Source of the DNA: Klebsiella michiganensis
GTDB taxonomy: Bacteria > Pseudomonadota > Gammaproteobacteria > Enterobacterales > Enterobacteriaceae
Assembly (NCBI GenBank): GCA_000963575.1
Contig: CP011077.1
Coordinates: 992,001 to 1,056,000 of the forward strand
Length of the DNA stretch: 64,000 nt
Direction: 5' to 3'
Shown: one piece after another, positions 43,598-53,191 of the stretch
Numbering within the stretch: position 1 is the stretch's first letter
Layout of the letters: each line of letters begins with the position of its first letter
The notes under the pieces: model-generated
The model's input: the letters and a program-made list of their open reading frames with translations, nothing else
Told to the model about the DNA's origin: nothing
Database searches by the model: none
Program-made: the position numbers and the translations under genes

Positions 43598-44560
43598 TTA
43601 GTGAGAGGTTTCCGCGTGACTCATGTCCATGCCTTCCATACCTTCCATGCCTTTCATATCGTCATGGGAAGCCTGTTCACCTTCCGGCTTGGCCATGTGC
43701 ATGCTCCCGTGCCCCATAAATTTGTTAATAACGTCTTTAAACAAATCAGGTTTAACACTGGAGAAGTATTCGACTTTGTTGTATTCGCTTGGCGCGGCCA
43801 GTTTCTCGTAGGTCGCCATATCGTTCATGGCTTCAGGAGACTGTTTCGCTTTGGCAACCCATTGGTTGAAGGTATCCATGTCCGGCGTGGCAATAGCCTT
43901 GAACTTCATGCCGGAGAAACCTTTACCGCTGTAGTTTGACGAAATACCGTCGTAGGTGCCGGCTTCATCTGCAATCAGGTGCAGTTTGGTCTGCATGCCT
44001 GCCATTGCGTAGATTTGGCTACCCAGGCGCGGAATAAAGAAGGAGTTCATCACCGAGTTAGAGGTGATTTTGAATTCCACTGGGGTATTGGCCGGGAAGG
44101 CGATTTCATTCACCGTTGCGATACCCTGCTCCGGATAGATGAAGAACCATTTCCAGTCCATGGCGATAACTTCGATGGTCACCGGCTTCGCTTCATGTTC
44201 CAGCGGGCGGCTAGGTTCAAGAGAGTGAGTGGTTTTCCAGGTCAGTACCGCGAGGAAGATAACGATAAGGATAGGAATCGTCCAGACTACAGCTTCCACT
44301 TTGTTCGAGTGCGACCAGTTAGGGCTGTATTTGGCGTCCTTGTTGGATGCCCGATACTTCCAGGCAAAACCGATAGCCATTGCAATTGCAGGGATAACGA
44401 CAATCAACATCAGGCCGATGGCCGTCAGTATCAGTGAACGTTGTTCCAGTCCGATCTGTCCTTTGGGATCCAGGAGTGCAGAATCACAGCCACTGAGTAA
44501 AAATGCGCCTGCGATTAATGACAACCATCCCAAACTTTTATTGTATTTCCTGAGTCTCAT
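43598..44560 (-). CDS. cyoA: Cytochrome bo ubiquinol oxidase subunit II CyoA
   Basis: 320-residue lipoprotein with two membrane segments and a periplasmic cupredoxin-like domain without CuA. The lipobox LLSGC gives a lipidated Cys near residue 25. The C-terminus is rich in Met/His/Glu (KGMEGMEGMDMSHAETSH), somewhat expanded. It starts the cyo operon under the ArcA-box-containing promoter region. Confidence 0.97.
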   Translation of the reverse strand: MRLRKYNKSLGWLSLIAGAFLLSGCDSALLDPKGQIGLEQRSLILTAIGLMLIVVIPAIAMAIGFAWKYRASNKDAKYSPNWSHSNKVEAVVWTIPILIVIFLAVLTWKTTHSLEPSRPLEHEAKPVTIEVIAMDWKWFFIYPEQGIATVNEIAFPANTPVEFKITSNSVMNSFFIPRLGSQIYAMAGMQTKLHLIADEAGTYDGISSNYSGKGFSGMKFKAIATPDMDTFNQWVAKAKQSPEAMNDMATYEKLAAPSEYNKVEYFSSVKPDLFKDVINKFMGHGSMHMAKPEGEQASHDDMKGMEGMEGMDMSHAETSH

Positions 44561-45102
44561 TTAACGACCTCAATTCCAGGGAGCTCTATTGTCGTTTAAA
44601 GTGTGCCGGCATTTTACGGGAAGGTTACATTACTGTAAACATGAATGGCTCAGTGTCAGTAGGGTGTTACCGGGTTCTGCCTACGATGTCACACAGAATG
44701 CAACAAACTGTAAAATCTAGCGTTGGTGCGCGGGCCCCGCAGGTTATAACGAAAACCTATGTTGGCGGAAATAGTCCGGGTAAATGGGTATAACCAGTCA
44801 AATTGAAATACATTTAATTAACAATGCGGCAGCATTTGTCACATGTTTCCAACAAATATTAATTTCTCACCGGGCTGAATCGTTAAGGATAATCTTTTAA
44901 TGCTTATTGAACAAAGTAATTAAAGAAAACTGTATTTAATTACGATAAATAGTCCTCGACGGTAACACTTAATGGACTGGGTAATTAATAGACAAAAAAA
45001 GTAACTGTCCGGTATTAATTACATTTTCTTGCTTACAAAAGCCGGTGATAACGGCGGGGTTAAGGGCGCTGAATAGCCATTGTATTTATCAGGGATAATT
45101 TC
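44561..45102. promoter_or_regulatory. A/T-rich divergent region between cyoA and hscC
   Basis: No gene is supported in these 542 bases. The cyoA-proximal 200 bases are of ordinary composition and should hold its promoter. From about 44770 to 45060 the sequence is clearly A/T-rich, unlike the flanking genes, which suits a regulatory zone or an insertion junction. The E. coli neighbour of cyoA on this side is ampG, which is 8.6 kb away here. Confidence 0.6.
44808..44822 (-). promoter_or_regulatory. ArcA box upstream of cyoA
   Basis: On the minus strand the sequence reads GTTAATTAAATGTAT, matching 13 of 15 positions of the ArcA consensus. It lies about 250 bases before the cyoA ATG, fitting the known anaerobic repression of cyo by ArcA. 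It could also serve hscC. Confidence 0.6.
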
Positions 45103-46803
45103 ATGACAGGACATATTTCACCCATTATTGGTATCGATCTCGGCACCTCCAATAGCGCCGTGGCCTGGTTTAGTGACGCGGGTGCTGCTTTAATTTTGGG
45201 CCGCAGCGGTGAGCGTTTAACCCCTTCCGTTGTCGGACTGGATGATGATGGGCATCTGCTGATTGGCGAGGCGGCCAAAGCCCGACTGGTTAGCCATCCT
45301 CATCTCACGGTAGCCAGTTTCAAGCGTTATATGGGCACCGATAAAATTTTCACTTTGGGCCCGCAGTCATTTCGTGCCGAAGAGCTTTCCGCCTTAGTGC
45401 TGAGAAAATTAAAAGCGGATGCCGAAGTGGCGCTTGGCCGCAGCGTCACGCGCGCGGCCATTACCGTGCCGGCTTATTTCAATGACTCCCAGCGCAAAGC
45501 TGTTAAAGCCGCAGGGCAGATGGCCGGGCTGGAGGTTGAACGCCTTCTCAATGAGCCCACTGCGGCAGCGCTGGCCTACGGGCTTGCCGACAGCCGCGAG
45601 CAAAAATTCCTGGTCTTCGACTTAGGCGGCGGGACGTTCGATGTCTCCATCGTCGATATGTTCGAAGGCGTGATTGAAGTTCGTGCCAGCAGCGGCGATG
45701 CCTGGCTCGGCGGCGATGATTTTACCGAAGCCCTGTGTCAGTGGATGCTGAGCCATTACCCTCAACTGACGCTCGATGACCCGACCTTTGCCGCAGAACT
45801 GACGCGCCAGGCCGAATCGCTAAAACAACAGCTCAGCAGTCAGGACAGAGCCAGCGCTAAGCTGGTTTATGCCGGGGAAGAATTTAGCTGGGATCTCAAC
45901 GAAGAGACTTTCCATACGTGCTGCGGCACTCTACTGTCCCGGTTGAAAAAACCGGTGGTTCAGGCGTTGCAGGATGCACAGTTCGACGTTGCGCAACTCG
46001 ATCACGTTATTCTGGTGGGCGGCGCAACGCGTATGCCGCTGGTTCGCCAGCTGGTGACCCGCATGTTTGGGCGCTTCCCGCGCAATGAACTGAACCCCGA
46101 CGAAGTGGTGGCGCTGGGTGCCGGCGTGCAGGCCGGGCTTATCGCGGAAGACAAAGCCCTGGACGATGTGGTACTCACCGATGTGATGCCTTATTCACTG
46201 GGGATCGAAGTTGCCCGCCGTCACGGCGACAGAATAGAAGAAGGCTTTTTCGCGCCGCTGATTGAGCGCAATGCCTTCGTGCCGGTTAGCGTGATGCAGA
46301 CCTTCAGCACCGTAAATGATAACCAGCGGAAGATCGAGATTGAAGTTTACCAGGGAGAATCACGCAAAGTAAGCGACAACCTGCGGCTGGACAGCATGTC
46401 TATTCAGATCCCACCCCGCAAAGCGGGGGAGTTGAGCGTGGACGTACGTTTCACCTATACCCTCGACGGTATCCTGGAAGTGGAATGCAAAGTCGACGGG
46501 GAGCAAACCGCCTCCACGATGGTAATTGAAAAATCGCCAGGCACGCTCAGCGCCGAGGAAATTGCAAAACGCTTAAAACAGCTGGACGCCCTCAAACAAC
46601 ATCCACGGGATGTGCCGGAAAATCGCCAGCTGGCTGCCGAAGCGGCAAAACGCTATGAGCAGACGCTGGGAGACAGACGGCAGATTATCGATCATTACGC
46701 CACGCAGTTTGAACGGGCGTTGGGTAGCCAGGATCTGCGGATTATTGCTGCCGCGCGGGACGAACTGCGCCGGGTGTTAGACCAGCTTAACGACGGACTG
46801 TAA
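45103..46803 (+). CDS. hscC: Hsp70-family chaperone HscC
   Basis: Specialised Hsp70 of the HscC branch, 566 residues, shorter than DnaK because the C-terminal lid is reduced. The ATPase motifs are GIDLGTSNSAVAW, VPAYFNDSQRKAVKAAG, LNEPTAAALAYGL, DLGGGTFDVSIVD and VGGATRMPLVRQLV. The substrate-binding domain follows at about 385-505. In E. coli HscC works with the J-proteins DjlB and DjlC; here a J-like gene follows after 2 bp. In E. coli hscC is at a different chromosomal site, so its placement next to cyo is a rearrangement or acquisition. Confidence 0.93.
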   Translation: MTGHISPIIGIDLGTSNSAVAWFSDAGAALILGRSGERLTPSVVGLDDDGHLLIGEAAKARLVSHPHLTVASFKRYMGTDKIFTLGPQSFRAEELSALVLRKLKADAEVALGRSVTRAAITVPAYFNDSQRKAVKAAGQMAGLEVERLLNEPTAAALAYGLADSREQKFLVFDLGGGTFDVSIVDMFEGVIEVRASSGDAWLGGDDFTEALCQWMLSHYPQLTLDDPTFAAELTRQAESLKQQLSSQDRASAKLVYAGEEFSWDLNEETFHTCCGTLLSRLKKPVVQALQDAQFDVAQLDHVILVGGATRMPLVRQLVTRMFGRFPRNELNPDEVVALGAGVQAGLIAEDKALDDVVLTDVMPYSLGIEVARRHGDRIEEGFFAPLIERNAFVPVSVMQTFSTVNDNQRKIEIEVYQGESRKVSDNLRLDSMSIQIPPRKAGELSVDVRFTYTLDGILEVECKVDGEQTASTMVIEKSPGTLSAEEIAKRLKQLDALKQHPRDVPENRQLAAEAAKRYEQTLGDRRQIIDHYATQFERALGSQDLRIIAAARDELRRVLDQLNDGL

Positions 46804-46805
46804 AG

Positions 46806-48131
46806 ATGGCGACGATATGGGATGTACTGGGCATTAAGCCTACAAGAGATGAAAGCGAAATTCGCCGGGCTTATGCCCGGGAGTTAAAGCTGCGGCGGCC
46901 GGACAAAGACCCGAAGGGCTTTCAGGCACTGCGCGAGGCATTTGATAGCGCCAAACGCTATGCCAGTTCGACGCCAGAAACGCTCTGGATAGACGCGCGG
47001 GATATCGTGTTAGTCGATGAGCCTGGCCCTGAGTTTATGGAGGAAGTCGCCCCGCCTTCTGCACAAGCTGACGTGCCGGAGGAAGGTTGGAATAGAAATG
47101 AACTCTGGCAGCAGGCGCAGGCGTTCGCCGCGCTGTTAGTCAGGGATGAAACCACGGGTTTTGGCGAGTTACACCACTACCTTGAGCAAGAGATTCCCGA
47201 TTCACTGACGGCCGGGAAAACCTTTAGTCTGATGCTTGCCGAAGCGCTCAGCGAGCAGCCCTGGCTTTACCGCAGCCTGCTGAATGAAGCCTCTGCGATT
47301 ATGGGCTGGCAGATTGATAACTACCGCTCATCTCAACTGCCTGACTGGCTGATACACGCTCTCGACGCCCAAATTGCCAATACCGACCGAGAAAACTACT
47401 GGTTAATTCTGAGCCGGCAATACGATGGCGGTAAGCTGGCCCAACTTAAATGGCGATTGTTAACAGAAAAGGGGGCCGGCATCCCCTGGTGGGCGTGGCT
47501 GGTACCGGATTTTATTCAGCAATTAAGAAATCAGGTTATCGAAGTGCGGCAGCAGTTTCCTTTATTACAGGAGAGGCTTAACCCTGTACTGCTCGAGGCG
47601 GTTGATAAACCCAGACTGGTGCTCAGTTGGGAAACCATTATTACCGTGGTTTTCTGGGGGTATACGGCCTGGTTACCGGGTCAGGAGTCGTTGAAAATGG
47701 CCGCGCATGCCGTGGCTATGTTGGGGATTGTGGCTCTCTATCTCTGGGGATATCCGGCTTTGATGCGCCTTTGTAGGCAGCACCCGGGACGATTAGAGAG
47801 GGTTGAGTCCTACTTTTGGCTGATTTCGTTAGTTATTCTGTTGTTCCCCTTTTATAAACTGTTCCATCACTTGTATTACTTAGATAACAAAGTCAGTTCA
47901 GGTCTGACGCGTGTGCTGATGATGGCTGCTATTTTGCTGGTTCCACTGGATTTTACTCTGTGGGAAAAACGCAGCCGCTGGAGGACGCTCCCGCAGAGCA
48001 TTGTGAAGGCTATTATCGTTTTCCCTGTCAAAGCCATTCGCGGCCTGCCGCCGTTGGTTAATGTGCTGGCTGCGATATTGCTGCCTATGCTTTACGGCAT
48101 CATTATCAAAATGGTCTACTTCATAAAATAA
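46806..48131 (+). CDS. J-like membrane protein, probable HscC co-chaperone
   Basis: 441 residues. The N-terminus (about 1-50, MATIWDVLGIKPTRDESEIRRAYARELK) is a degenerate J domain. The HPD tripeptide reads RPD (LRRPDKDPKGFQALREAF). A soluble middle region follows to about residue 265. About five hydrophobic segments lie between 270 and 441, so the protein is probably anchored in the inner membrane with the J domain in the cytoplasm. It resembles the DjlB/DjlC class. Adjacency to hscC (2-bp gap) strongly implies one operon and a dedicated pair. Confidence 0.85.
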   Translation: MATIWDVLGIKPTRDESEIRRAYARELKLRRPDKDPKGFQALREAFDSAKRYASSTPETLWIDARDIVLVDEPGPEFMEEVAPPSAQADVPEEGWNRNELWQQAQAFAALLVRDETTGFGELHHYLEQEIPDSLTAGKTFSLMLAEALSEQPWLYRSLLNEASAIMGWQIDNYRSSQLPDWLIHALDAQIANTDRENYWLILSRQYDGGKLAQLKWRLLTEKGAGIPWWAWLVPDFIQQLRNQVIEVRQQFPLLQERLNPVLLEAVDKPRLVLSWETIITVVFWGYTAWLPGQESLKMAAHAVAMLGIVALYLWGYPALMRLCRQHPGRLERVESYFWLISLVILLFPFYKLFHHLYYLDNKVSSGLTRVLMMAAILLVPLDFTLWEKRSRWRTLPQSIVKAIIVFPVKAIRGLPPLVNVLAAILLPMLYGIIIKMVYFIK

Positions 48132-48132
48132 A

Positions 48133-48160
48133 AAAGCCCCCGGCGTAAACCGGGGGCTTT
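48133..48160. terminator. Bidirectional terminator after hscC operon / DASS transporter
   Basis: Eleven-base-pair stem aaagcccccgg / ccgggggcttt with loop cgtaaa between convergent genes. Confidence 0.92.
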
Positions 48161-48178
48161 CACATCAAACGTCGGGCA

Positions 48179-49690
48179 TCAGAACATCAACACCATCCAT
48201 GGGTAGCTGATAAGCATCAGCGAACACAGGAAGATGGCGCCAAAGATGGTGCCCATTCGCCAGTAATCTTTGGTCGGCAGATAGCCGCTGCCGTAGTAGA
48301 TCGGGCTTGGGCCAGTGCCGTACGGGGTGATGATCCCCATTACGCCGAGCGAGGTCACCATCATCAGGCAGAAGACCGGCATGTTAATCCCCGGAATAGA
48401 CGCGGCAATGGTCAGGGTCGCTGGCAGCAGGGCGGTGGTGTGCGCCGTGGTGCTGGCAAACAGATAGTGCAGCAGGTAGAACGCAACCAGCAGCATCACC
48501 GCCGACACCTGCGGGTCGAAGCCGTGCAGCAGCGCGGCACCTTCTTTCCCCAGCCAGGCGATAAAGCCCACGCGGGCCAGACCATCGGCCAGCGCGACCA
48601 GGGTGGCAAACCAGGCAAAGGTATTCCAGGCCGGTTTATTGCTGATAATGTCGTTCCAGTTCAGAACGCCGGTCCACAGCATCAGGATGATGACCAGCAG
48701 GGCAGCCATCGCTGGCTCAATCCACGCCGCGGCAAAAATCCACATTAGCAGGGCGCTACACACGAACAGCAGCAGCAGGATTTCGTTGCGGGATAGTTTG
48801 CCCAGTTTTTCCAGCTCTGCGGCAGCCCATTTCGGCACTTCGTCATTCACCTTCACTTCAGGCGGATAGAACCAGTAGGCCAGCAGCGGCATGGTCAGGA
48901 TCAGCAGCACGCCCAGCGGCAGGAAGGCCAGGAACCACATGCCCCAGGAGATCTCAAAGCCGATGATGCTTTTCACCAGCGCCAGAGCCAGCAGGTTCGG
49001 TGCCAGCGCGGAGAGGAACATTGAGCTGGTGATACAGGCGGCGCTGATAGCCACCCACATCAGGTAAGAGCCAATTCTGCGCGAGCTTGGGTCGTTCGGC
49101 AGAGAGCCATACAGCGGCGGCAGGTTAGCAATAATCGGGTAGATAGTGCCCCCGCTGCGCGCGGTGTTAGACGGCGTGAATGGAGCGAGCAGCAGGTCGG
49201 CGAAGGTAATCGCGTAGCCCAGCGTCAGGCTGCGTCGGCCCAGATACTTCACCAGAATCAGCGCCAGTCGACGGCCAAACTGCGTTTTGTCATAGCCGGC
49301 GGCAAACATAAAGGCGCCGAAAATCAGCCAAACGGTGGAATTGCTAAAGCCGCTGACCGCCCACTGGAAGGACTGGCTGGCCAGCTTAAATTTAGGGTCT
49401 GCCAGCTCCGCCGGGCTAAACAACAGCCATTGGCTGAATAGCGCAATAACCACGATGCCCGTCAGCCCGATAACTGCCCCCGGTAACGGTTCGAAGATCA
49501 GCCCGACAATCACGCCGACGAAGACGGCGAAGAAGTGCCATGCGTAAGGCTCTAGCCCCGCAGGAACCGGGAGCAATAATATAATGATGCTGATCAGGAT
49601 CGGTAAAAATAGCAATATCAAGCGCTTTTTATTCCCCGCATCTGGGGGCGGTGCTTTCGCAGTCGCGCTTATTGTCGAGGTGTTTGTCAT
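48179..49690 (-). CDS. DASS-family dicarboxylate/anion transporter
   Basis: Divalent-anion:Na symporter family carrier of the CitT/TtdT/SoxA-like enteric exchanger branch, 503 residues with about 12 membrane segments. The two substrate/Na signature loops are visible: APFTPSNTARSGGTIYP and FASTTAHTTALLP, plus TPYGTGPSPIYYGSGY. It is divergent from the fumarate-reductase-like fusion. The pairing suggests uptake or exchange of fumarate, malate or a related C4 acid, but substrate is inferred only from neighbour and family. Confidence 0.88.
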   Translation of the reverse strand: MTNTSTISATAKAPPPDAGNKKRLILLFLPILISIIILLLPVPAGLEPYAWHFFAVFVGVIVGLIFEPLPGAVIGLTGIVVIALFSQWLLFSPAELADPKFKLASQSFQWAVSGFSNSTVWLIFGAFMFAAGYDKTQFGRRLALILVKYLGRRSLTLGYAITFADLLLAPFTPSNTARSGGTIYPIIANLPPLYGSLPNDPSSRRIGSYLMWVAISAACITSSMFLSALAPNLLALALVKSIIGFEISWGMWFLAFLPLGVLLILTMPLLAYWFYPPEVKVNDEVPKWAAAELEKLGKLSRNEILLLLFVCSALLMWIFAAAWIEPAMAALLVIILMLWTGVLNWNDIISNKPAWNTFAWFATLVALADGLARVGFIAWLGKEGAALLHGFDPQVSAVMLLVAFYLLHYLFASTTAHTTALLPATLTIAASIPGINMPVFCLMMVTSLGVMGIITPYGTGPSPIYYGSGYLPTKDYWRMGTIFGAIFLCSLMLISYPWMVLMF

Positions 49691-50334
49691 AGCCTGTGCC
49701 TTAAAGTTATCATGATGAATTCGATTAATATTCCCTGCAAAACCTGTTTCCCAACTTTTATTTCCACCTCATCTTTTATAGGCAGAATTTTATACATTCA
49801 TGATAGTTTTTTTAACCGGTGCAAATCTGACCGCTCATCGCACCCGATCCCAGTCTCCATTTAACCTTATATTTACTGAGTGATAGATGATTGTTTCTTG
49901 AATCCTTCATCATACTGAAACAATGGGACATTATCCCTTCTTTTGCGCTCCACCTGGCCGTGCCAGGTATTTGATTTTGGTTTCTGTATAGCGAAAAGCC
50001 AACGATTTTATTTAACTAAAAAATTTGCTTCATTTATACCCATAGTCTTTGAATGGTTAAAGATCAAATCGTAACCTGATGTAAATAAGCCGCTTCGCTA
50101 ATTGCCACCAACTATTCAGTAGCAGCAAAGCGATATAAAACCTTTTGTTATTTAAGGTTATTATTTGTATTTGCTTTTTTTAAGACGTTGACTAACATTC
50201 GAAAAAATATTCCGCAAAATTGCCGTTTCTGTTTACTAATTCAAATTACGTTACTCCCTGATAATTGTGTTGCCTGCCGGGGCTATTCATTGAGTGCCGG
50301 ACAATGTCGACCTCACCTGCTGGAATGATAAAGA
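49691..50334. promoter_or_regulatory. A/T-rich divergent promoter region of DASS transporter and fumarate-reductase-like gene
   Basis: No gene is supported in these 644 bases. The segment is much richer in A/T than the flanking genes. tggttaaagatcaa at 50054-50067 matches one arm of an FNR site (ATCAA) and poorly the other. No clear two-component or LysR gene is present nearby. The region is long enough for both promoters and several regulator sites. Confidence 0.45.
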
Positions 50335-53112
50335 ATGAACTCCAAAACTCCGATCCTGAAGCCACTCACCTTGCCCAACGGCGCGGTGCTGAAAAACCGC
50401 CTGATCATGGCGCCCATGACCACCTGTACCGGTTTTTACGACGGTAGCGTACCGAGCGATTTGGTTGAGTATTACCGCGAACGTGCGGGCACAATCGGCA
50501 CCGTGATTGTCGAATGCTGCTTTATCGATCCTAAAGGCCCAGCTTTCCCTGGCGCCCTGGCTATCGACAGTGACAACAAAATCCCTGGCCTGGCGCGGAT
50601 TGCCAGCGCGATTAAATCCCGCGGCTCTAAAGCAATTCTGCAGATTTACCACGGCGGTCGAATGGTTGAGCCGGAGCTGATTGGCGGCAAGAAGCCCGTC
50701 GCGCCAAGCGCCATTGCCGCACCGCGTGAAGGGGCCACCACGCCTGAAGCCCTGACCGCCGAAGAAGTGGATGTGATGATCACCAAGTTCGGCGATGCCG
50801 TTAACCGTGCCATCAAAGCCGGATTCGACGGCGTGGAGATCCACGGCGCAAACACCTACCTGATCCAGCAGTTCTATTCGCCAAACTCCAACCAGCGTGA
50901 CGACAAGTGGGGCGGCAGCCGCGACAACCGCGCGCGTTTCCCGCTGGAAGTGCTCGAAATTACCCACAAAATGGTCAGCCGTTTCGCCGATGCTTCCTTT
51001 ATTATCGGCTACCGTTTCTCGCCGGAAGAGATTGAAGTGCCGGGTATTCGCTTTGACGACACCATGTACCTGCTGGAAAAGCTGGCGGAAAGGGGCGTTG
51101 ATTACCTGCACTTCTCCGTGGGCTATTTCAAGCGCGCTTCGATAGTCGATACCCAAGATCCCACTATGCTTATCAACAAGTACCTAGCAATGCGTTCTGA
51201 AACGCTGGCGAAAGTGCCGGTTATCGGGGTGGGCGGGGTCGTTAACCGCAGCGATGCCGAAGAAGCTCTGGGCTTGGGTTACGACCTGATTGCCGTCGGT
51301 AAAGCCTGTATTGCTTACCCGGACTGGGCCGATCGCGTACTGAAAAATGAAACGCTGGATCTGTTTATCGACAGCACAAGGCGTGAAGAGCTGTTGATCC
51401 CCGAGCCACTGTGGCGCTTCTCGCTGGTCGATGCCATGATCCGCGACACCAGCACCGCGGGCCGCAAATATAAAGCCGGGGTCTTCCAGGAAAAAGTGGA
51501 AGCCGAAGCGCTTAAACTCAAAATCAGCGTTACGCTCGACACTGACCGTATCACCGACATTACCCTGGTGCAGGATGATTCGGTGGATGTCGACTTCACC
51601 CCAAGCTTCGAAATTTTGCGCTCGCGTATGCTGGTGGCAAACAGCCCGTATGTGGATGCGGTCACCGGGGCAACGGCACAAAGTGAAGCCTTGAAGAAAG
51701 CGGTCTCCCGGGCGATGACCACCTCCAGTAAAGAACACGTTATTGAAGAGGGCGGCAACCCGGATGCGCCTCAAAGCTACGACGTGGCGGTGATCGGCAG
51801 CGGGGGCGCAGGCCTGGCGGCGGCTATTCGTGCTTCTGACGCCGGTGCCCGCGTAGTGATCATCGAGAAGATGCCAACCATCGGTGGCAATACCATCAAA
51901 GCTTCCGTGGGCATGAACGCGGCGGAAACGCGTTTCCAGGCGATGAAGGGCATTAAAGACAGCAAAGAGCTGTTTTACGATGAGACGCTGAAAGGCGGTA
52001 AATTCAGAAACAACACCGAACTGCTAAAAGAGTTCGTTGAGCGTGCGCCGGGTGCTATCGACTGGCTGGCAAGCCTGGATATCGTTCTGAACGACATCAC
52101 TATCACCGGCGGGATGAGCATCGACCGTACGCACCGCCCGGCAGACCGCTCGGCCGTCGGCGGCTTCCTGATAAGTGGCCTGGTCAACAACGTAAACCAG
52201 CGCAGCATCGACGTTCTGCTGGACACCACCGTGGAAGAGATCCTGCATGAAAATGGTGTGGTCACGGGGGTTAAGGTCGCTAACGAATATAACGAACACC
52301 ATATTCTGCTGGCGAAAAGCGTGGTTGTCGCTACCGGCGGCTTCAGCGCCAACCGTAAAATGGTGGTTCACTACCGTCCTGAGCTGAAAGGTTTTGTGAC
52401 CACCAACCATAAAGGCGCCACCGGGAGCGGTATTGCCCTGCTGGAGAAGATCGGCGCCGGTACGGTGGACATGGATCAGATCCAGATCCATCCGACCGTG
52501 GAGCAAACTACCTCTTATCTTATCTCCGAGTCCATCCGCGGCGGTGGGGCTATCCTGGTCAGCCAGGAAGGGCAGCGGTTCTTCAATGAACTGGAAACGC
52601 GTGACAAGGTTTCCGCGGAGATAATCGCCCTGCCGGAGAAAAGCGCCTGGATCCTGTTTGACGAGCAGGTGCGCCAGAACAACAAAGCGGCGGATGAATA
52701 CATTGCCCGTGGGTTTGTGCTCAGCGCCCCGACTGCGGAAGAGCTGGCGGTGAAGCTGAATATGGATGCTCACGCGCTGCAGCAAACGCTGGATCGCTAC
52801 AACGGCTTTGTGAAGCAGAAAAAGGATGAGGACTTTGGGCGCACCACCGGGATGCGTTTCCCGCTGGACACCGGGCCATATTACGCGATCCGCATTGCGC
52901 CAGGGGTTCACCACACAATGGGCGGTGTCACTATCAATACCAGCGCCGAAGTGGTAACCGAACAGCATCAGGTTATTCAGGGAGTCTGGGCCGCAGGTGA
53001 AGTGGTGGGCGGTATTCACGGTGCAAACCGCATCGGCGGCAACGCCGTCGCCGATATCATCATCTTCGGTACGCTCGCCGGACAAAACGCGGCGGCACAC
53101 GCGCTGGCTTAA
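50335..53112 (+). CDS. Soluble NADH:fumarate-reductase-like flavoprotein (OYE + FMN_bind + FAD domains)
   Basis: 925 residues in three flavin modules. Residues about 5-360 are an Old Yellow Enzyme barrel (FMN, NADH oxidation; EIHGANTYLIQQFYSP). About 375-460 are an FMN_bind domain with DAVTGATAQS at 441, where T447 should carry FMN covalently attached by an ApbE transferase. About 480-925 are a fumarate-reductase FAD domain (GSGGAGLAAAI near 488, acid catalyst R756 in NELETRDK, HHTMGGVTI, HGANRIGGNA). No signal peptide, heme motif or Fe-S cluster was seen. This is the domain order of the cytoplasmic NADH:fumarate reductase of Klebsiella. No apbE is in the window. Confidence 0.88.
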   Translation: MNSKTPILKPLTLPNGAVLKNRLIMAPMTTCTGFYDGSVPSDLVEYYRERAGTIGTVIVECCFIDPKGPAFPGALAIDSDNKIPGLARIASAIKSRGSKAILQIYHGGRMVEPELIGGKKPVAPSAIAAPREGATTPEALTAEEVDVMITKFGDAVNRAIKAGFDGVEIHGANTYLIQQFYSPNSNQRDDKWGGSRDNRARFPLEVLEITHKMVSRFADASFIIGYRFSPEEIEVPGIRFDDTMYLLEKLAERGVDYLHFSVGYFKRASIVDTQDPTMLINKYLAMRSETLAKVPVIGVGGVVNRSDAEEALGLGYDLIAVGKACIAYPDWADRVLKNETLDLFIDSTRREELLIPEPLWRFSLVDAMIRDTSTAGRKYKAGVFQEKVEAEALKLKISVTLDTDRITDITLVQDDSVDVDFTPSFEILRSRMLVANSPYVDAVTGATAQSEALKKAVSRAMTTSSKEHVIEEGGNPDAPQSYDVAVIGSGGAGLAAAIRASDAGARVVIIEKMPTIGGNTIKASVGMNAAETRFQAMKGIKDSKELFYDETLKGGKFRNNTELLKEFVERAPGAIDWLASLDIVLNDITITGGMSIDRTHRPADRSAVGGFLISGLVNNVNQRSIDVLLDTTVEEILHENGVVTGVKVANEYNEHHILLAKSVVVATGGFSANRKMVVHYRPELKGFVTTNHKGATGSGIALLEKIGAGTVDMDQIQIHPTVEQTTSYLISESIRGGGAILVSQEGQRFFNELETRDKVSAEIIALPEKSAWILFDEQVRQNNKAADEYIARGFVLSAPTAEELAVKLNMDAHALQQTLDRYNGFVKQKKDEDFGRTTGMRFPLDTGPYYAIRIAPGVHHTMGGVTINTSAEVVTEQHQVIQGVWAAGEVVGGIHGANRIGGNAVADIIIFGTLAGQNAAAHALA

Positions 53113-53120
53113 GGCGATAA

Positions 53121-53184
53121 AAAAGCCGGAAAGGGTAACCTTCCCGGCTTTCTCAGACCGGGCGATACCTTGCCCGGTTTTTTT
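53121..53184. terminator. Paired terminators between the fusion gene and ampG
   Basis: First hairpin aaagccgg / cccggcttt (about 53122-53152) serves ampG on the minus strand. Second, accgggc / gcccggt followed by seven T (about 53157-53184), serves the plus-strand gene. Confidence 0.85.
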
Positions 53185-53191
53185 ATTCTTT

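Noticed and set aside
44561..53190. Genomic island with integrase or prophage origin
   Set aside because: No integrase, transposase, phage gene, tRNA target or flanking direct repeats was found. Only position and base composition hint at acquisition.
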